DNA of 64,000 nt from Salicibibacter cibi (lineage in GTDB: Bacteria > Bacillota > Bacilli > Bacillales > Marinococcaceae): the NCBI RefSeq assembly GCF_016495865.1, contig NZ_CP054706.1:1922001-1986000 (forward strand). Reading direction: 5' to 3'. The notes beneath the pieces are model-generated. The model had not been told where the DNA came from, ran no database searches, and saw only the letters and a list, made by a program, of their open reading frames with translations. This document shows positions 25,365-35,018 of this stretch, piece by piece (the stretch's first letter is position 1; every line of letters begins with the position of its first letter). The translations under genes and the position numbers were made by a program.

Positions 25365-25766
25365 CTATTTATTTTGCTTTAACGGTGATGCACCATCTGA
25401 TCGCTGATTGATCTCATTAGTGACTGCATTTGAAATCGTTGTGGATACGGTTTGCAACATTTCGTTCACGTCATTTTGGCTTTGCTTGAATTCTTTAACA
25501 ATCGGGATTTCATCCACCTCGGCGTGCAACGCGTTGATCTCCGCTTCCTTTTGGCGGACTCCTTCGGTTTTTCCGTAATGTTTCAAGTTCACAAGCTCTT
25601 TTTGTTTATCCTTAATGTCGCTGATCAGCTTTTGGATTTTTTCGTTTTGGTTAATCGTCCTCTCAGCTCTTCTAAAAAAGTCAACTTCTTCGGTGTCGAC
25701 CATCATGTTAGCCAGTTCTTTCGCTTTCGCCAAGATGTCATCCTTTGTATATAACTTTTCCGTCAT
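25365..25766 (-). CDS. ricA: RicA/YmcA, RicAFT-complex subunit
   Basis: A 133-residue helical protein of the YlbF/YmcA family. In B. subtilis RicA with RicF and RicT binds Fe-S clusters, activates RNase Y-dependent mRNA maturation and promotes sporulation and biofilm formation. The sequence is helical throughout ([40 protein letters not shown]). The C-terminal Cys of some relatives is absent. It overlaps the miaB stop by four bases (ATGA), so the two are translationally coupled. RNase Y, its partner enzyme, is encoded 5.5 kb away in this window. Confidence 0.92.
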   Translation of the reverse strand: MTEKLYTKDDILAKAKELANMMVDTEEVDFFRRAERTINQNEKIQKLISDIKDKQKELVNLKHYGKTEGVRQKEAEINALHAEVDEIPIVKEFKQSQNDVNEMLQTVSTTISNAVTNEINQRSDGASPLKQNK

Positions 25767-27337
25767 ACGTTTTGCACCTCACTATAGGATACCATTTCCC
25801 CGTTTAACGACCACGTTTTCACATCGGTAATCTTTACGTCCACAAGTTTTCCGATGGAAGTTTTAGGTGCACGAACGTTGACGAGCTTATTCGTACGCGT
25901 GCGCCCGGCAAGAATCTCGGGATCTTTCTTGCTTTCCCCTTCAAGAAGCACTTCGACAGTTTGGTTTTGCAGCGCTTGATTGCTTGTTGCCGACAATTCA
26001 TTGACGATGGCATTCAACCTTTGCAATCGCTCGCGTTTTACTTCATGTGGGACATTGTCATTCATGCGTGCCGCGGGCGTGCCGTCACGCGGCGAATAAA
26101 TATACGTAAATGCACTATCATAACCCATTTCTCTCACTAAGGAAAGGGTGTCTTGAAATTGTTCTTCCGTTTCATTCGGAAAACCGACAATGATGTCGGT
26201 CGTGAATGTGGCGTGTGGCATGGCAGCCTTGATTTTTCGTGCCAGTTCCACATATTCTTCTCTCGTGTATTTCCGCCCCATCAACTTCAATACGTCACTG
26301 TTACCGTGTTGAACAGGCAAATGAATATGCTCAAGCAGGTTATCGCCTTTTGCCAACACTTCAATAAGATGGTCATCAAAGTCACGGGGATGGCTCGTTG
26401 TAAAACGAACCCGCGGAATATCGATTTTACGGATTTCATCCATTAGGTCGCCAAGTCCGACATCGTCGTCCAAATCTTTGCCATATGCGTTCACATTTTG
26501 GCCAAGCAGGGTGATTTCTTTATACCCATGTCTGGCGAGCTCGCGCACTTCCTGGATAATATCCTCAGAGCGCCGGCTTCGTTCCTTTCCACGGGTGTAG
26601 GGCACGATGCAATACGTACAAAATTTGTCACATCCGTACATAATGTTCACCCATGCCTGGATGTTCCCCTGACGGCGCCTGGGCATGTTTTCCACGACGT
26701 CGCCTTCTTTGGACCAAACTTCCACGACCATTTCCTTGCCTTGGATCGCATCTTTCAGCAAATGCGGCAAACGGTGAATGTTATGTGTGCCGAAAACGAG
26801 GTCCACATGTTGGTGTTTTTGTAAAATCCGGTTGACGACGCTTTCTTCCTGGGACATGCAGCCGCAAAGGCCGAGGACGACCTCCGGTCGTTCTTTTTTA
26901 AGGTTTTTTAAATTGCCTACCTCACCGAAGACTTTATTCTCCGCGTTTTCACGGATGGCACATGTATTTAGCAAAATAACGTCGGCATCATCGGTCGTAT
27001 CCGTCGGCGTGAACCCGAGTTCCTCGAGGATCCCGGACATATTTTCCGTATCGTGTACATTCATTTGGCAACCATACGTGCGAATATAGTATTTTTTTCC
27101 GTTTCCGATGCTTTGCATATCCTCGGGAATTTTAAAATCATAATAAAATTCCACGTCTTTGCGACGACGCCGCTGTCCTTTTCGATAGTTCGGCTGTTCG
27201 TTTATTTTAATGCGCCGGCCGCCGATCTTCATGATTTCCTGGCCGTCTTCATTGACTTCAATCGTTGCATTGGAGAAATCAAAGTACTTGCTGTAATCTT
27301 TCGATTTCGTCGTCGGACGGTGTTGTTCCTCGTTCAT
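25763..27337 (-). CDS. miaB: tRNA-2-methylthio-N6-dimethylallyladenosine synthase MiaB
   Basis: Radical-SAM methylthiotransferase that thiomethylates i6A37 made by MiaA. 524 residues. The N-terminal UPF0004 domain has three cluster cysteines (YGCQMN, NTCAIRE, GLCGC). The radical-SAM cluster is in [20 protein letters not shown]. The C-terminal TRAM domain ends the protein ([20 protein letters not shown]). A ~70-residue basic N-terminal extension is typical of Bacillus MiaB. The GGGGG ribosome site is slightly distant (about 12 bases). It is in an operon with ricA. Confidence 0.96.
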   Translation of the reverse strand: MNEEQHRPTTKSKDYSKYFDFSNATIEVNEDGQEIMKIGGRRIKINEQPNYRKGQRRRRKDVEFYYDFKIPEDMQSIGNGKKYYIRTYGCQMNVHDTENMSGILEELGFTPTDTTDDADVILLNTCAIRENAENKVFGEVGNLKNLKKERPEVVLGLCGCMSQEESVVNRILQKHQHVDLVFGTHNIHRLPHLLKDAIQGKEMVVEVWSKEGDVVENMPRRRQGNIQAWVNIMYGCDKFCTYCIVPYTRGKERSRRSEDIIQEVRELARHGYKEITLLGQNVNAYGKDLDDDVGLGDLMDEIRKIDIPRVRFTTSHPRDFDDHLIEVLAKGDNLLEHIHLPVQHGNSDVLKLMGRKYTREEYVELARKIKAAMPHATFTTDIIVGFPNETEEQFQDTLSLVREMGYDSAFTYIYSPRDGTPAARMNDNVPHEVKRERLQRLNAIVNELSATSNQALQNQTVEVLLEGESKKDPEILAGRTRTNKLVNVRAPKTSIGKLVDVKITDVKTWSLNGEMVSYSEVQNV

Positions 27338-27420
27338 ATGCGAGGGGAGCCCCCTTTCCTCATTCCGTTCCTCATCAAATTATAAAGCTTCCTTTGCCTG
27401 AAGACAACCACCTTCTCAGA

Positions 27421-27530
27421 CATCAGGAGTCGGATGCCGGAAGTCAGTGAAAGTTATTTCCCAGAAATCCTTTGCTTCTTCGATATACCATGCACCAGAC
27501 CTCTGGAATTACGGACACTTACCGCTGGGA
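27421..27530. repeat. hairpin repeat type C, copy 2 (degenerate)
   Basis: It contains AGACATCAGG...ATGCCGGAA and ACCTCTGGAATTACGGACAC, TTACCGCTGGGAT. The counterparts near 42430-42485 (ACCTCTGGAATAGCGGGCGC) and 24600-24626 are recognisable. It fills most of the 180-base gap between miaB and the ATPase gene and overlaps that gene's 3' end by a few bases. Confidence 0.4.
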
Positions 27531-29216
27531 TCCACGCTCGCGCTCGATCGACAATGTGCGTAAACGATTAATGGCAGCTGCGATTTCAAAACGGCGCGGT
27601 CTTGCCAAATCGCCGGGATGTTTGCCTTTGAACGGGGACAATTCATCCAATCCGGAGGCGGTTTCCCGTTCATAAATATCGAGCAGTTCTCCAAGTGTGT
27701 GATTTCCATTGGTGTATTTTTTCGCCAAGTAATGAAGCGTGCGCGCGATGGCTCTCGTTTGGCTGGGATCGATGCATTGCTCTACTGCGGAAAGATCGAT
27801 GGTTTCCCGTCCGTAAAGGATCGTATGTTTTCCGCGGGCGTCGACTTTTTCCTTTTTTCCGCGCCGGGCATCAAAACTCTTTTCCAAAGGATAGCGCGTG
27901 CTTTCAACTGTGAAAGGGGCCGCTTCGTGGGTGATCCGTTGGCTGCGGGCTTCTTTTGCAATTTCTTTCGCTTTGCCGGTAACGTCATACGGCCGGTACG
28001 CATCCATCATCGTCACCGTATCGGCAACATCGAAGTAATCGCCTGTGCCGCCGACGACAATAATGGTGGAGACACCTTCTTCTTCATATAAGTCTCTAAC
28101 CCGATCGATAAACGGAGTAATTGGTTCTTTTTCCAAAGAAACGAGTTGCTGCATACGATAATCGCGAATCATGAAATTCGTCGCACTCGTATCCTCATCG
28201 ATGAGCAACAGACGGCTTCCGGCCTCGAGCGACTCGATAATGTTTGTCGCCTGCGAGGTGCTGCCGCTCGCATTATCCGTTCCAAAACGATCTGTGCTTT
28301 TTTTATTCGGAAGATCATCGATAAAAGGCGAGATGTTTACATTCGTAACCCCGCGTCCGTCTTCGGCTCGTATTTTACAAGCGCTCGTATCCGTAACGAT
28401 ATAGGCTCGTCCATCTCCGTCGATATGATTGTAAATGCCGCGCTCCAATGCCTCAAGCAATGTGCTTTTCCCATGGTAACCGCCGCCGACAATGACATGA
28501 ACGCCTTTCGGAATAAGCATGCCCCGTATATCTCCGAAATTAGGCAACGAAACGGTAGTCGCCATCGTCTCCGGGCTTGCAAAGGGGATCGCCTGATCGG
28601 GGGCAAGGGGGCGATTTTCGACACCGCTTGCCCTTGGAAGGATCGAACCGTCTGCGACAAACGCGAGTGCGTCACGTTCTTTTACATAGGCACGCAAAGC
28701 CTGTTGGTCATCGCTAAGCGCCACATGCTTCTTGAGCCCCTCCATATCAATATTATAAAGGGCTTGTTCAATGATACCGGGAAGTTGTTCGGTTAACAAG
28801 TTCGCCGCCTGTACGCCCATAATCGTTCTGCCGTGGGCAGGCAGATGAATGGATAAACGAACCTCCACTTTTTCTTTATCGCAAACGACGGCTGTTCGCT
28901 CCAATACTTCTTGACCCGGGCGATCAATGACAAGACTTTTTTCCGCATTTTGTTTGCGAATGGCTTTTCCGACTGAGCGGGCCACATAGTCAGTAAACGC
29001 TACGTTGCGATGCCCACTTTCATAAAGGTCCTCATTCATATGTAATTGCCGATGGGTGATCTCCACCCGTGCCCGCGAGGGACTAGCATAAGGATCTGCT
29101 TGGATGTGATCCAAATGGAGGCGAAACGAGGGAAATGTAAACGTCCCGCGAATATCGTTATATGCTTTGTATCCTTTTCGATCGATGCGTTGTAACGTTT
29201 GCTGTAATTGTTTCAT
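27519..29216 (-). CDS. ABC-class ATPase of the COG3044 type
   Basis: A 565-residue soluble protein. P-loop GGGYHGKSTLLEALERGIYN at about residue 245; Walker-B-like LEAGSRLLLIDEDTSATNFM followed by a further VSTIIVVGGTGDYFDVADTV segment; a glutamine/arginine-rich N-terminal region of about 200 residues. This matches the 'predicted ATPase of the ABC class' family, known from bacteria and, as MRB1590, in trypanosome RNA editing; the bacterial role is not established. There are no membrane segments, so it is not a transporter subunit. It lies alone between miaB and spoVS, with a MITE directly upstream (29298-29582). Ribosome site TTGGAGTG. Confidence 0.85.
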   Translation of the reverse strand: MKQLQQTLQRIDRKGYKAYNDIRGTFTFPSFRLHLDHIQADPYASPSRARVEITHRQLHMNEDLYESGHRNVAFTDYVARSVGKAIRKQNAEKSLVIDRPGQEVLERTAVVCDKEKVEVRLSIHLPAHGRTIMGVQAANLLTEQLPGIIEQALYNIDMEGLKKHVALSDDQQALRAYVKERDALAFVADGSILPRASGVENRPLAPDQAIPFASPETMATTVSLPNFGDIRGMLIPKGVHVIVGGGYHGKSTLLEALERGIYNHIDGDGRAYIVTDTSACKIRAEDGRGVTNVNISPFIDDLPNKKSTDRFGTDNASGSTSQATNIIESLEAGSRLLLIDEDTSATNFMIRDYRMQQLVSLEKEPITPFIDRVRDLYEEEGVSTIIVVGGTGDYFDVADTVTMMDAYRPYDVTGKAKEIAKEARSQRITHEAAPFTVESTRYPLEKSFDARRGKKEKVDARGKHTILYGRETIDLSAVEQCIDPSQTRAIARTLHYLAKKYTNGNHTLGELLDIYERETASGLDELSPFKGKHPGDLARPRRFEIAAAINRLRTLSIERERGSQR

Positions 29217-29247
29217 TGTTCATTCACTCCAACTTTAGAAAACTTTG

Positions 29248-29275
29248 CTTTTCGCCAAGCTTTTATGGCGAAAGC
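29248..29275. repeat. hairpin repeat type B, copy 1
   Basis: CTTTTCGCCAAGCTTTTATG followed by GCGAAAG: TTTCGCCA/TGGCGAAA stem with a shared loop. A second, longer-stemmed copy is at 33381-33422. Confidence 0.5.
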
Positions 29276-29297
29276 CTTTGCCCAGGGAAAAATATTT

Positions 29298-29582
29298 AGG
29301 GACTGCTGAATAACTTGCAGCTATCAGCTGAAGCCGGGATGCTGCTTCCATGGCTTCGCTTTCCGCGGACAAACGGTCAAGCCTCCTCGCGCAAAACCGG
29401 CGCTGCGGGGTCTTGATGCGTCCGTTTTTCCGCTGGAGTCTCGCCATTGCAGCACCGTCCCTCCGTACGTTGTCAGAAGTGCAAGGGTTTTTTTGCTTAC
29501 AGGATGGATTTCCTTGCATCCAGCTTTGACAACACCAACGGAAAATGCTTATGGGCCAGTCTTTTTCCGTTACTCAGCAGTC
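29298..29582. repeat. MITE family 1, copy 2
   Basis: Nearly full length and about 90% like copy 1. Left end AGGGACTGCTGAATAA; the right end stops at CAGCAGTC, so the last CCCT bases are missing or changed. It lies between the COG3044 ATPase gene and the spoVS terminator, upstream of the ATPase gene start by about 80 bases. Confidence 0.85.
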
Positions 29583-29610
29583 AACTATTTATTTATGAAA
29601 CTTAACTTTG

Positions 29611-29645
29611 AAAAACTCAGCGCATGGGATACGCTGAGTTTTTCT
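29611..29645 (-). terminator. spoVS terminator
   Basis: AAACTCAGCG/CGCTGAGTTT stem followed on the minus strand by TTC/TTT. Confidence 0.85.
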
Positions 29646-29649
29646 TTCA

Positions 29650-29910
29650 TCACCTTGGTTCGATAATGAGCTTAATGGCTGTTCGCTCTTCACCGTCAAT
29701 CTCAATGTCCGTAAACGCCGGGATACAAACCAGGTCGATTCCACTGGGGGCAACAAATCCTCTCGCGATGGCAACTGCCTTGACAGATTGATTTAAAGCA
29801 CCTGCTCCAATGGCTTGAATTTCCGCAGCTCCTCTCTCGCGGATCACGCCCGCGAGGGCACCGGCGACAGAATTAGGGGTAGATTTCGCTGATACTTTTA
29901 ATACTTCCAT
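29650..29910 (-). CDS. spoVS: stage V sporulation protein S
   Basis: An 86-residue Alba-like small protein needed for normal coat assembly and progression through stage V. Sequence and length match the B. subtilis protein almost throughout: MEVLKVSAKSTPNSVAGALA, GAAEIQAIGAGALNQSVKAV, FTDIEIDGEERTAIKLIIEP. It has an excellent AGGAGG site. The order ymdB-spoVS matches B. subtilis (rny-ymdB-spoVS). Confidence 0.97.
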   Translation of the reverse strand: MEVLKVSAKSTPNSVAGALAGVIRERGAAEIQAIGAGALNQSVKAVAIARGFVAPSGIDLVCIPAFTDIEIDGEERTAIKLIIEPR

Positions 29911-29995
29911 GATTAGTCCTCCTATAATTGTGGAATGTCACCTTTTATCCCTTACTATATTCTTTGAATCGTTCTCTATGCCTTCGTCTTAGCAT

Positions 29996-30790
29996 TTATT
30001 CGTCGAATGGGTGATCATCATTGATCAGGATTCTTTCAATTTTTCGTGCTTTGCCAGTTTTTTCATCGAATTCCATAAATGCAGCGTTGAGTTGACTCCT
30101 CCCTTTCGCAACTTCAAATTTTGCCGGTAACGATGTTTGGAATTTTTTCAAAATCACATCCTTATCAACGCCGATAATGCCATCGTATGGCCCGGTCATG
30201 CCGACATCGGTTAAAAAAGCAGTTCCGCCCGGCAGTATTCTTTCATCGGCTGTTTGAACGTGGGTATGGGTTCCAATAACGGCACTTGCACGCCCATCTA
30301 AAAACCAACCGATGGCTTGTTTTTCACTGGTCGTCTCGGCATGAAAATCAACAAATACAAACGGCGTCCGTTTTTTGGCATCCTCCACCGCTTTGTCCAA
30401 CGCCTGAAAAGGGCAATCAATCGCTTCCAGAAACACTCGCCCCATGGCATTGATGACGACGAGTTCCAATCCATTCACGTTGATTGAAGTTTGCCCCCTC
30501 CCAGGGGCGCCCGGCGGATAATTTAACGGGCGGATCAGATTTGTTTCTTCGTTAATGAATGAAAAAATTTCGTTCCTTGCCCACGTATGATTGCCAAGCG
30601 TAACAACCTGAGCGCCAAACCCCAAAATACTTTTGTAAATTTTCTCTGTAATCCCTTTCCCGCTCGCGGCGTTTTCGCCGTTGACGATCGTTACTTGAGG
30701 TTTATATTTCTTCTTAAGTTTCGGCAATTGAGACTCCAACATATTTCGTCCGGGACGGCCGACAACATCTCCGACAAATAATAGTCGCAT
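29996..30790 (-). CDS. ymdB: YmdB metallophosphoesterase (2',3'-cyclic-nucleotide phosphodiesterase)
   Basis: A 264-residue dinuclear metal phosphodiesterase. In B. subtilis it hydrolyses 2',3'-cyclic nucleotides and affects motility and biofilm decisions. Ligand motifs: FVGDVVGRPGR (Asp), VNGENAASGKG (Asn/Glu), LGNHTWARNE, FVDFHAETTSEK and GTHTHVQTADE. The TIGR00282 family fit is full length. I start at MRLLFVGD (30790); 19 further upstream codons lack a site and family support. A MITE copy separates it from rny, so coupling with rny as in B. subtilis may be broken. Confidence 0.95.
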   Translation of the reverse strand: MRLLFVGDVVGRPGRNMLESQLPKLKKKYKPQVTIVNGENAASGKGITEKIYKSILGFGAQVVTLGNHTWARNEIFSFINEETNLIRPLNYPPGAPGRGQTSINVNGLELVVINAMGRVFLEAIDCPFQALDKAVEDAKKRTPFVFVDFHAETTSEKQAIGWFLDGRASAVIGTHTHVQTADERILPGGTAFLTDVGMTGPYDGIIGVDKDVILKKFQTSLPAKFEVAKGRSQLNAAFMEFDEKTGKARKIERILINDDHPFDE

Positions 30791-30935
30791 GTGCTTAAGA
30801 CCTACTTTCCAGTTTAAAAAGACATTTCTATCCTCACTTATACCCATTTTATATGCCCTGTTAAACGTGTGGCTATTTTTCCTTCACTATCGAGTATATT
30901 TTTTCGTTCTGCATCAGAAAACCTTAGCCTAACTT

Positions 30936-31222
30936 AGGGATTGCTGAACAACTTGCAGCTATCAGCTGAAGCCGGGATGTCGCTTCCATGGCTTCGCTTT
31001 CCGCGGACGAACGGTCAAGCCTCCTCGCGCAAAACCGGCGCTGCGGGGGCTTGACGCGTCCGTTTTTCCGCTGGAGTCTCGCCATTGCAGCACCGTCCCT
31101 CCGTACGTTGCCAGAAGTGCAAGGGTTTTTTGCTTATAGGATGGATTTCCTTGCATCCAGTTTTAGCAATGCCAACGGAAAATACTTATGTGCCAGTATT
31201 TTTCCATTATTTAGCAGTCCCT
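30936..31222. repeat. MITE family 1, copy 3
   Basis: Full length (287 bp) and very close to copy 1. It is flanked by AACTT on both sides (30931-30935 and 31223-31227), a probable 5-bp target duplication. It sits between ymdB and rny. Confidence 0.88.
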
Positions 31223-31260
31223 AACTTATGCAGATGTTATATTTTCTTATCTGCAAACAT

Positions 31261-31290
31261 AATAAAGCAGCACAAATGTGCTGCCTTATT
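31261..31290 (-). terminator. rny terminator
   Basis: GCAGCACA/TGTGCTGC stem with a two-base loop right after the rny stop, followed by TTTATT on the minus strand. Confidence 0.8.
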
Positions 31291-32857
31291 TTGCATAATT
31301 TACTGCCCTCGTTTCACGAATAACGGTTATTCGTATATGCCCGGGGTAGTCAAGCTCGTTTTCCACTCGCTTCGTAATGTCACGTGCCAGCCGATGGGCC
31401 AACACGTCGTCGATCAAGTCTGGTTTTACCATAATGCGGACTTCGCGACCCGCTTGTATGGCATACGTCTTTTCAACACCATCAAATGATTCTGCAATCT
31501 CCTCGAGTTTTTCCAAACGGCGAATGTACGTTTCAAGCGTTTCCCGTCTTGCTCCCGGTCTTGCCGCAGACAGGGCATCTGCAGCGGCGACGAGTGTGGC
31601 AATAACCGAAGTGGCTTCGACATCCCCGTGATGAGAGGCAACGCTGTTCACAACGACCTCGTTTTCATTGTATTTTTTCGTTAATTCGACACCGATTTCA
31701 ACATGACTGCCGTCGACCTCATGGTCAATCGCTTTTCCGATATCATGAAGCAATCCTGCCCGCCGGGCAAGCTGGACATCTTCTCCAAGTTCCGCCGCCA
31801 TTAAACCTGTTAAATACGCGACTTCAGTTGAATGATTCAAGACATTTTGTCCGTAGCTCGTTCTAAATCGCAGACGGCCCAAAATTTTGAGAAGGTCAGG
31901 GTGCAAATGATGAATCCCCATTTCAAACGTCGTTTCTTCTCCATATTCACGTATCCGTTCATCGACCTCACGCCGGGATTTATCTACGGTTTCTTCAATG
32001 CGGGCGGGGTGAATCCGGCCATCTTGAACGAGCCGTTCCAACGCCGTGCGCGCAATCTCCCTTCGTATCGGATCGAAGCCGGATAGAATGACCGCTTCGG
32101 GTGTATCATCTATGATTAAATCAATCCCGGTTAACGTCTCCAATGCGCGAATATTTCTGCCTTCACGCCCGATGATTCGGCCTTTCATTTCATCATTCGG
32201 CAAATGGACAACGGATACCGTCGTTTCCGCCACATGATCCGCCGCACATCTCTGCAGGGCCACAGAAAGAATATCTTTGGCTTTCTTATTTGCTTCTTCC
32301 TTGACTTTATCCGTATTTTCTTTAATCATCACTGCTTTTTCATGGTCGAGTTCCCGCTCGGTTTCAGCTCGAACGATCTGTCGGGCATCATCTCTCGTCA
32401 GTCCTGAGATCCGTTCCAGTTCTTCTTGTTGCTCGGCGATTAATTGTTCCACTTTGCTATTCATCGTTTCTGTCTCTTCTTGTTTCTCAGCGAGCGTTTG
32501 CTCCCGGAGTTCTAGAGATTCTTCCTTGTTGTCAAGCGTTTCACTTTTACGGTCAAGCGCCTCCTCTTTTTGCTGAAGGCGACTTTCCTGATTCTGAATT
32601 TCGGTTCTCCGTTCGCGAATATCGTCTTCGGCTTCGGAACGCAAGCGATACGCTTCATCTTTGGCTTCCAACAGTGATTCTTTCTTGCTGTTATCCGCAT
32701 TGCGTTCCGCTTCTTCGATCATCTTTTTTGCCGCATATTCTGCATTCGTAATCTTTGCTTCGGCAATTTTTTTACGGATGACATAACCAATAAACCCGCT
32801 TAAAACAGCAACGACAACAAGCAAAATGGAGATGACCAAGATGAGTGTTCCGTTCAT
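31286..32857 (-). CDS. rny: ribonuclease Y
   Basis: Membrane-anchored endoribonuclease that starts decay of most mRNAs. 523 residues: an N-terminal membrane helix (about 4-25), a long coiled coil to about 200, a KH domain ([19 protein letters not shown]), and an HD domain with [18 protein letters not shown] as the metal site. B. subtilis RNase Y is 520 residues. It has a strong AAAGGAGG site. RicA in the same window is part of the complex that specifies its targets. Confidence 0.97.
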   Translation of the reverse strand: MNGTLILVISILLVVVAVLSGFIGYVIRKKIAEAKITNAEYAAKKMIEEAERNADNSKKESLLEAKDEAYRLRSEAEDDIRERRTEIQNQESRLQQKEEALDRKSETLDNKEESLELREQTLAEKQEETETMNSKVEQLIAEQQEELERISGLTRDDARQIVRAETERELDHEKAVMIKENTDKVKEEANKKAKDILSVALQRCAADHVAETTVSVVHLPNDEMKGRIIGREGRNIRALETLTGIDLIIDDTPEAVILSGFDPIRREIARTALERLVQDGRIHPARIEETVDKSRREVDERIREYGEETTFEMGIHHLHPDLLKILGRLRFRTSYGQNVLNHSTEVAYLTGLMAAELGEDVQLARRAGLLHDIGKAIDHEVDGSHVEIGVELTKKYNENEVVVNSVASHHGDVEATSVIATLVAAADALSAARPGARRETLETYIRRLEKLEEIAESFDGVEKTYAIQAGREVRIMVKPDLIDDVLAHRLARDITKRVENELDYPGHIRITVIRETRAVNYAK

Positions 32858-32925
32858 CTCGCCTACACCTCCTTTGCTATTCCATTGTACGTGTACATTT
32901 ACTTCGAAAACGTTGCGGGCTTTGC

Positions 32926-33170
32926 CTAACGAAAAACGGAGAATGCAGGCAGGCGAATGCCTGCGATCATTCGTTGGTGTTGATCCATTTCGTTCTTCTG
33001 TTGTTCAAAAAGTGCAAGTGTCATGGGAGCCTCTGTTTGCGCACAAATGAATAAACTTCTTGAACACGGCCTATTATGAAACTGTCGCCTTTTTCCGGTG
33101 CAATCGATCCGATTATGAATCGGTTCGGAGCCCGTTCCCTGCACATGCATATGCTCGTATATCGGAACAT
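32926..33170 (-). other. two possible tiny overlapping ORFs between rny and the IS110 copy
   Basis: ORF A (33021-33170, 49 residues) reads in part APNRFIIGSIAPEKGDSFII and ends FVRKQRLP. Its TGA overlaps the ATG of ORF B (32926-33024, 32 residues, [20 protein letters not shown]). ATGA overlaps usually mark coupled genes, and ORF B has AGAGG just upstream, but ORF A lacks a ribosome site. A GCAGGC/GCCTGC stem lies near the end of B. They could be small spore proteins or relics of the missing pbpX neighbourhood. The rest of 32858-33460 is unremarkable apart from the hairpin at 33381. Confidence 0.25.
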
Positions 33171-33380
33171 ACACCAATGTTTTAAAACATTTTCTTCCTA
33201 CTGTGTTCAGTTGTAAAAAACGAATGGTTAAAACATGATACATTACAACCAGAGAAAAGCCTTTTGTAAACGGCGAATCAATTGCTCGATCCTGCCGTTC
33301 CCCCAACTTTCATATTTAATTGTATACTTGCCATTGTTCATATGTCAACCGTGTCAACCCCATCCATCCGAGCGTTAAAA

Positions 33381-33422
33381 AACGAAGGCTTTCGCCAAGC
33401 GTTTATGGCGAAAACCTTCGTT
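33381..33422. repeat. hairpin repeat type B, copy 2
   Basis: AACGAAGGCTTTCGCCA pairs with TGGCGAAAACCTTCGTT around the loop AGCGTTTA: a nearly perfect 17-bp stem. The inner part equals copy 1 at 29248. It may act as a bidirectional terminator (A and T tracts flank it). Confidence 0.6.
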
Positions 33423-33551
33423 TCTACTTATATTAGGATAAGAAATGCTTTTTGTATGAAAACCATTTTGACTAGATGGCAATAGGAAACTAGGCCCTAA
33501 AAATTGATTTTGTAGGACTAAAACGTAAATATCTTATCCAGTAAGATCTAT

Positions 33552-34784
33552 TTAAGCTGTTTCTGGGTCAGCACTTGAAACGGTATATCCTTTCTTTTTG
33601 AGGTGTTCGATCATTTTAAGCTCTTTATTTTCTTGCCTTTGATGAACGTACTCAGGGCCTAGTTCCTGATACGGTTCACCGGTTTTTAAGATGTTATACG
33701 CGATGGTTACGATTAGATGAGCGGAAGCGAAATGGGCTTTTTTCTTGCCTTGCCGTTTCATAATTCTTTTCTGGTGTGCAGAAATTCGATTGGTTTGCCT
33801 TGCTGTAGTCAGAGCACATTGTACCGCCATGGTCTGTAATGCCTTGTTCCCTTTTGTGGTTTTACTTCCTTTTTTTTTACCAGCACTTTCGTTGTTTCCA
33901 GGACTTAATCCAGCCCAGGAAGCGAGGTGCTTGGAAGACTTAAATACGGACATGTCCACGCCCATTTCAGCGATGAAAGTAGCCGCGCCTGATTGATCTA
34001 CACCTGGAATTGTGTCCAAAAGGTCGACTTCCTTGCGATAAGGCGCTAAGCTTTGGTCGATTTGTTCCTCTAAGTTTTGGATCATTCCCTCAATATACAG
34101 CATATGATCCCAATGATACTGCAGCATATCACGATGATGACGGCGCACCCGTCCATTGATCGCTTTGGCAATGTCATCGAGACTAGCTTTCGTTCGCCAG
34201 TGGACCATTTCCTGAAGATTCTTCTTCTCGATCTTCTCACCATTGATGATCGCTTCGAGGATCCGGCGTCCAGATAAACCAAAGATATTGGACAGAACCG
34301 ACGTCAGCTTGATATTGGCATCTTGAAGGATTTTGTGGATGCGATTTTGCTCAGCTGTGCGCTGATGCGTCAGTTTCTTTCGATAACGCGTCAGGTCGCG
34401 TAAATCGCGAATATCCTCGGGTGGAACAAAATTGCTTTCGATCAATCCACTTCTCAATAGTTTGGCTAACCATTCGGCATCTTTGACATCGGTTTTACGA
34501 CCAGGAACATTTTTAACATGGTTAGCGTTAGCAAGAATAAGCTGAAAATCACTTTCTAAAATGTTCCATACAGGTTTCCAGTAGACACCGGTACTTTCCA
34601 TGACAAGATCTGTGACCTTCAGGGATGTGAGCCAATCATTCAATTCCAACAATCCTGGTGTAGTGGTTGAAAATGATTGGATGGACTTCTCCGGCTTTTT
34701 GTCTAATGGTCCAAATAAAGCACAAGCGACAATGGTTTCCTGGTGTACATCTAGGCCTGCACACCTTTCAATCATAGCTTCCAT
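33552..34784 (-). CDS. IS110-family transposase (DEDD recombinase)
   Basis: A 410-residue site-specific recombinase. The N-terminal RuvC-like DEDD domain has the first Asp in CAGLDVHQETIVACA, Glu in DLVMESTGVYWKP and DVKDAEW supplying the last acidic pair. The C-terminal transposase_20 domain contains IPGVDQSGAATFIAEMG and SWAGLSPGNNESAGKKKG, with the catalytic Ser region. Full length and uninterrupted. I start at 34784, eight bases behind AGGAAGGTGG. An upstream GTG four codons earlier overlaps the ribosome site. Confidence 0.93.
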   Translation of the reverse strand: MEAMIERCAGLDVHQETIVACALFGPLDKKPEKSIQSFSTTTPGLLELNDWLTSLKVTDLVMESTGVYWKPVWNILESDFQLILANANHVKNVPGRKTDVKDAEWLAKLLRSGLIESNFVPPEDIRDLRDLTRYRKKLTHQRTAEQNRIHKILQDANIKLTSVLSNIFGLSGRRILEAIINGEKIEKKNLQEMVHWRTKASLDDIAKAINGRVRRHHRDMLQYHWDHMLYIEGMIQNLEEQIDQSLAPYRKEVDLLDTIPGVDQSGAATFIAEMGVDMSVFKSSKHLASWAGLSPGNNESAGKKKGSKTTKGNKALQTMAVQCALTTARQTNRISAHQKRIMKRQGKKKAHFASAHLIVTIAYNILKTGEPYQELGPEYVHQRQENKELKMIEHLKKKGYTVSSADPETA

Positions 34785-35013
34785 GGGAAAAACCACCTTC
34801 CTACGTAATTGAACAATACAAATGACAGTCGTTCGGTTTCAAAATTTTTGTCTACGTGCTCGCAGCACAATAGATGGTTCTTTCATACTGTCACAACCAG
34901 TTTCTTACACAGGGTATCTTTTCAAGATCCACCAAAAAGCATTCAGCCTGGCTGTATTGTTAGTCAAGATATTGCCAATTCATAAAGATGGCATACTCCC
35001 ATTTTGAGCAAAC
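34785..35013 (-). ncRNA. candidate bridge-RNA region of the IS110 element
   Basis: The long left-end non-coding segment upstream of the transposase has the position and size in which IS110-group elements encode the structured bridge RNA that pairs with donor and target DNA. I could not fold it or identify the guide loops, so this is placed by analogy with IS621-type elements. Confidence 0.35.
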
Positions 35014-35018
35014 AACCA

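Noticed and set aside
32926..33306. 126-codon minus-strand frame
   Set aside because: Composition unlike protein in its upstream half; the shorter nested frames are more plausible and still weak.
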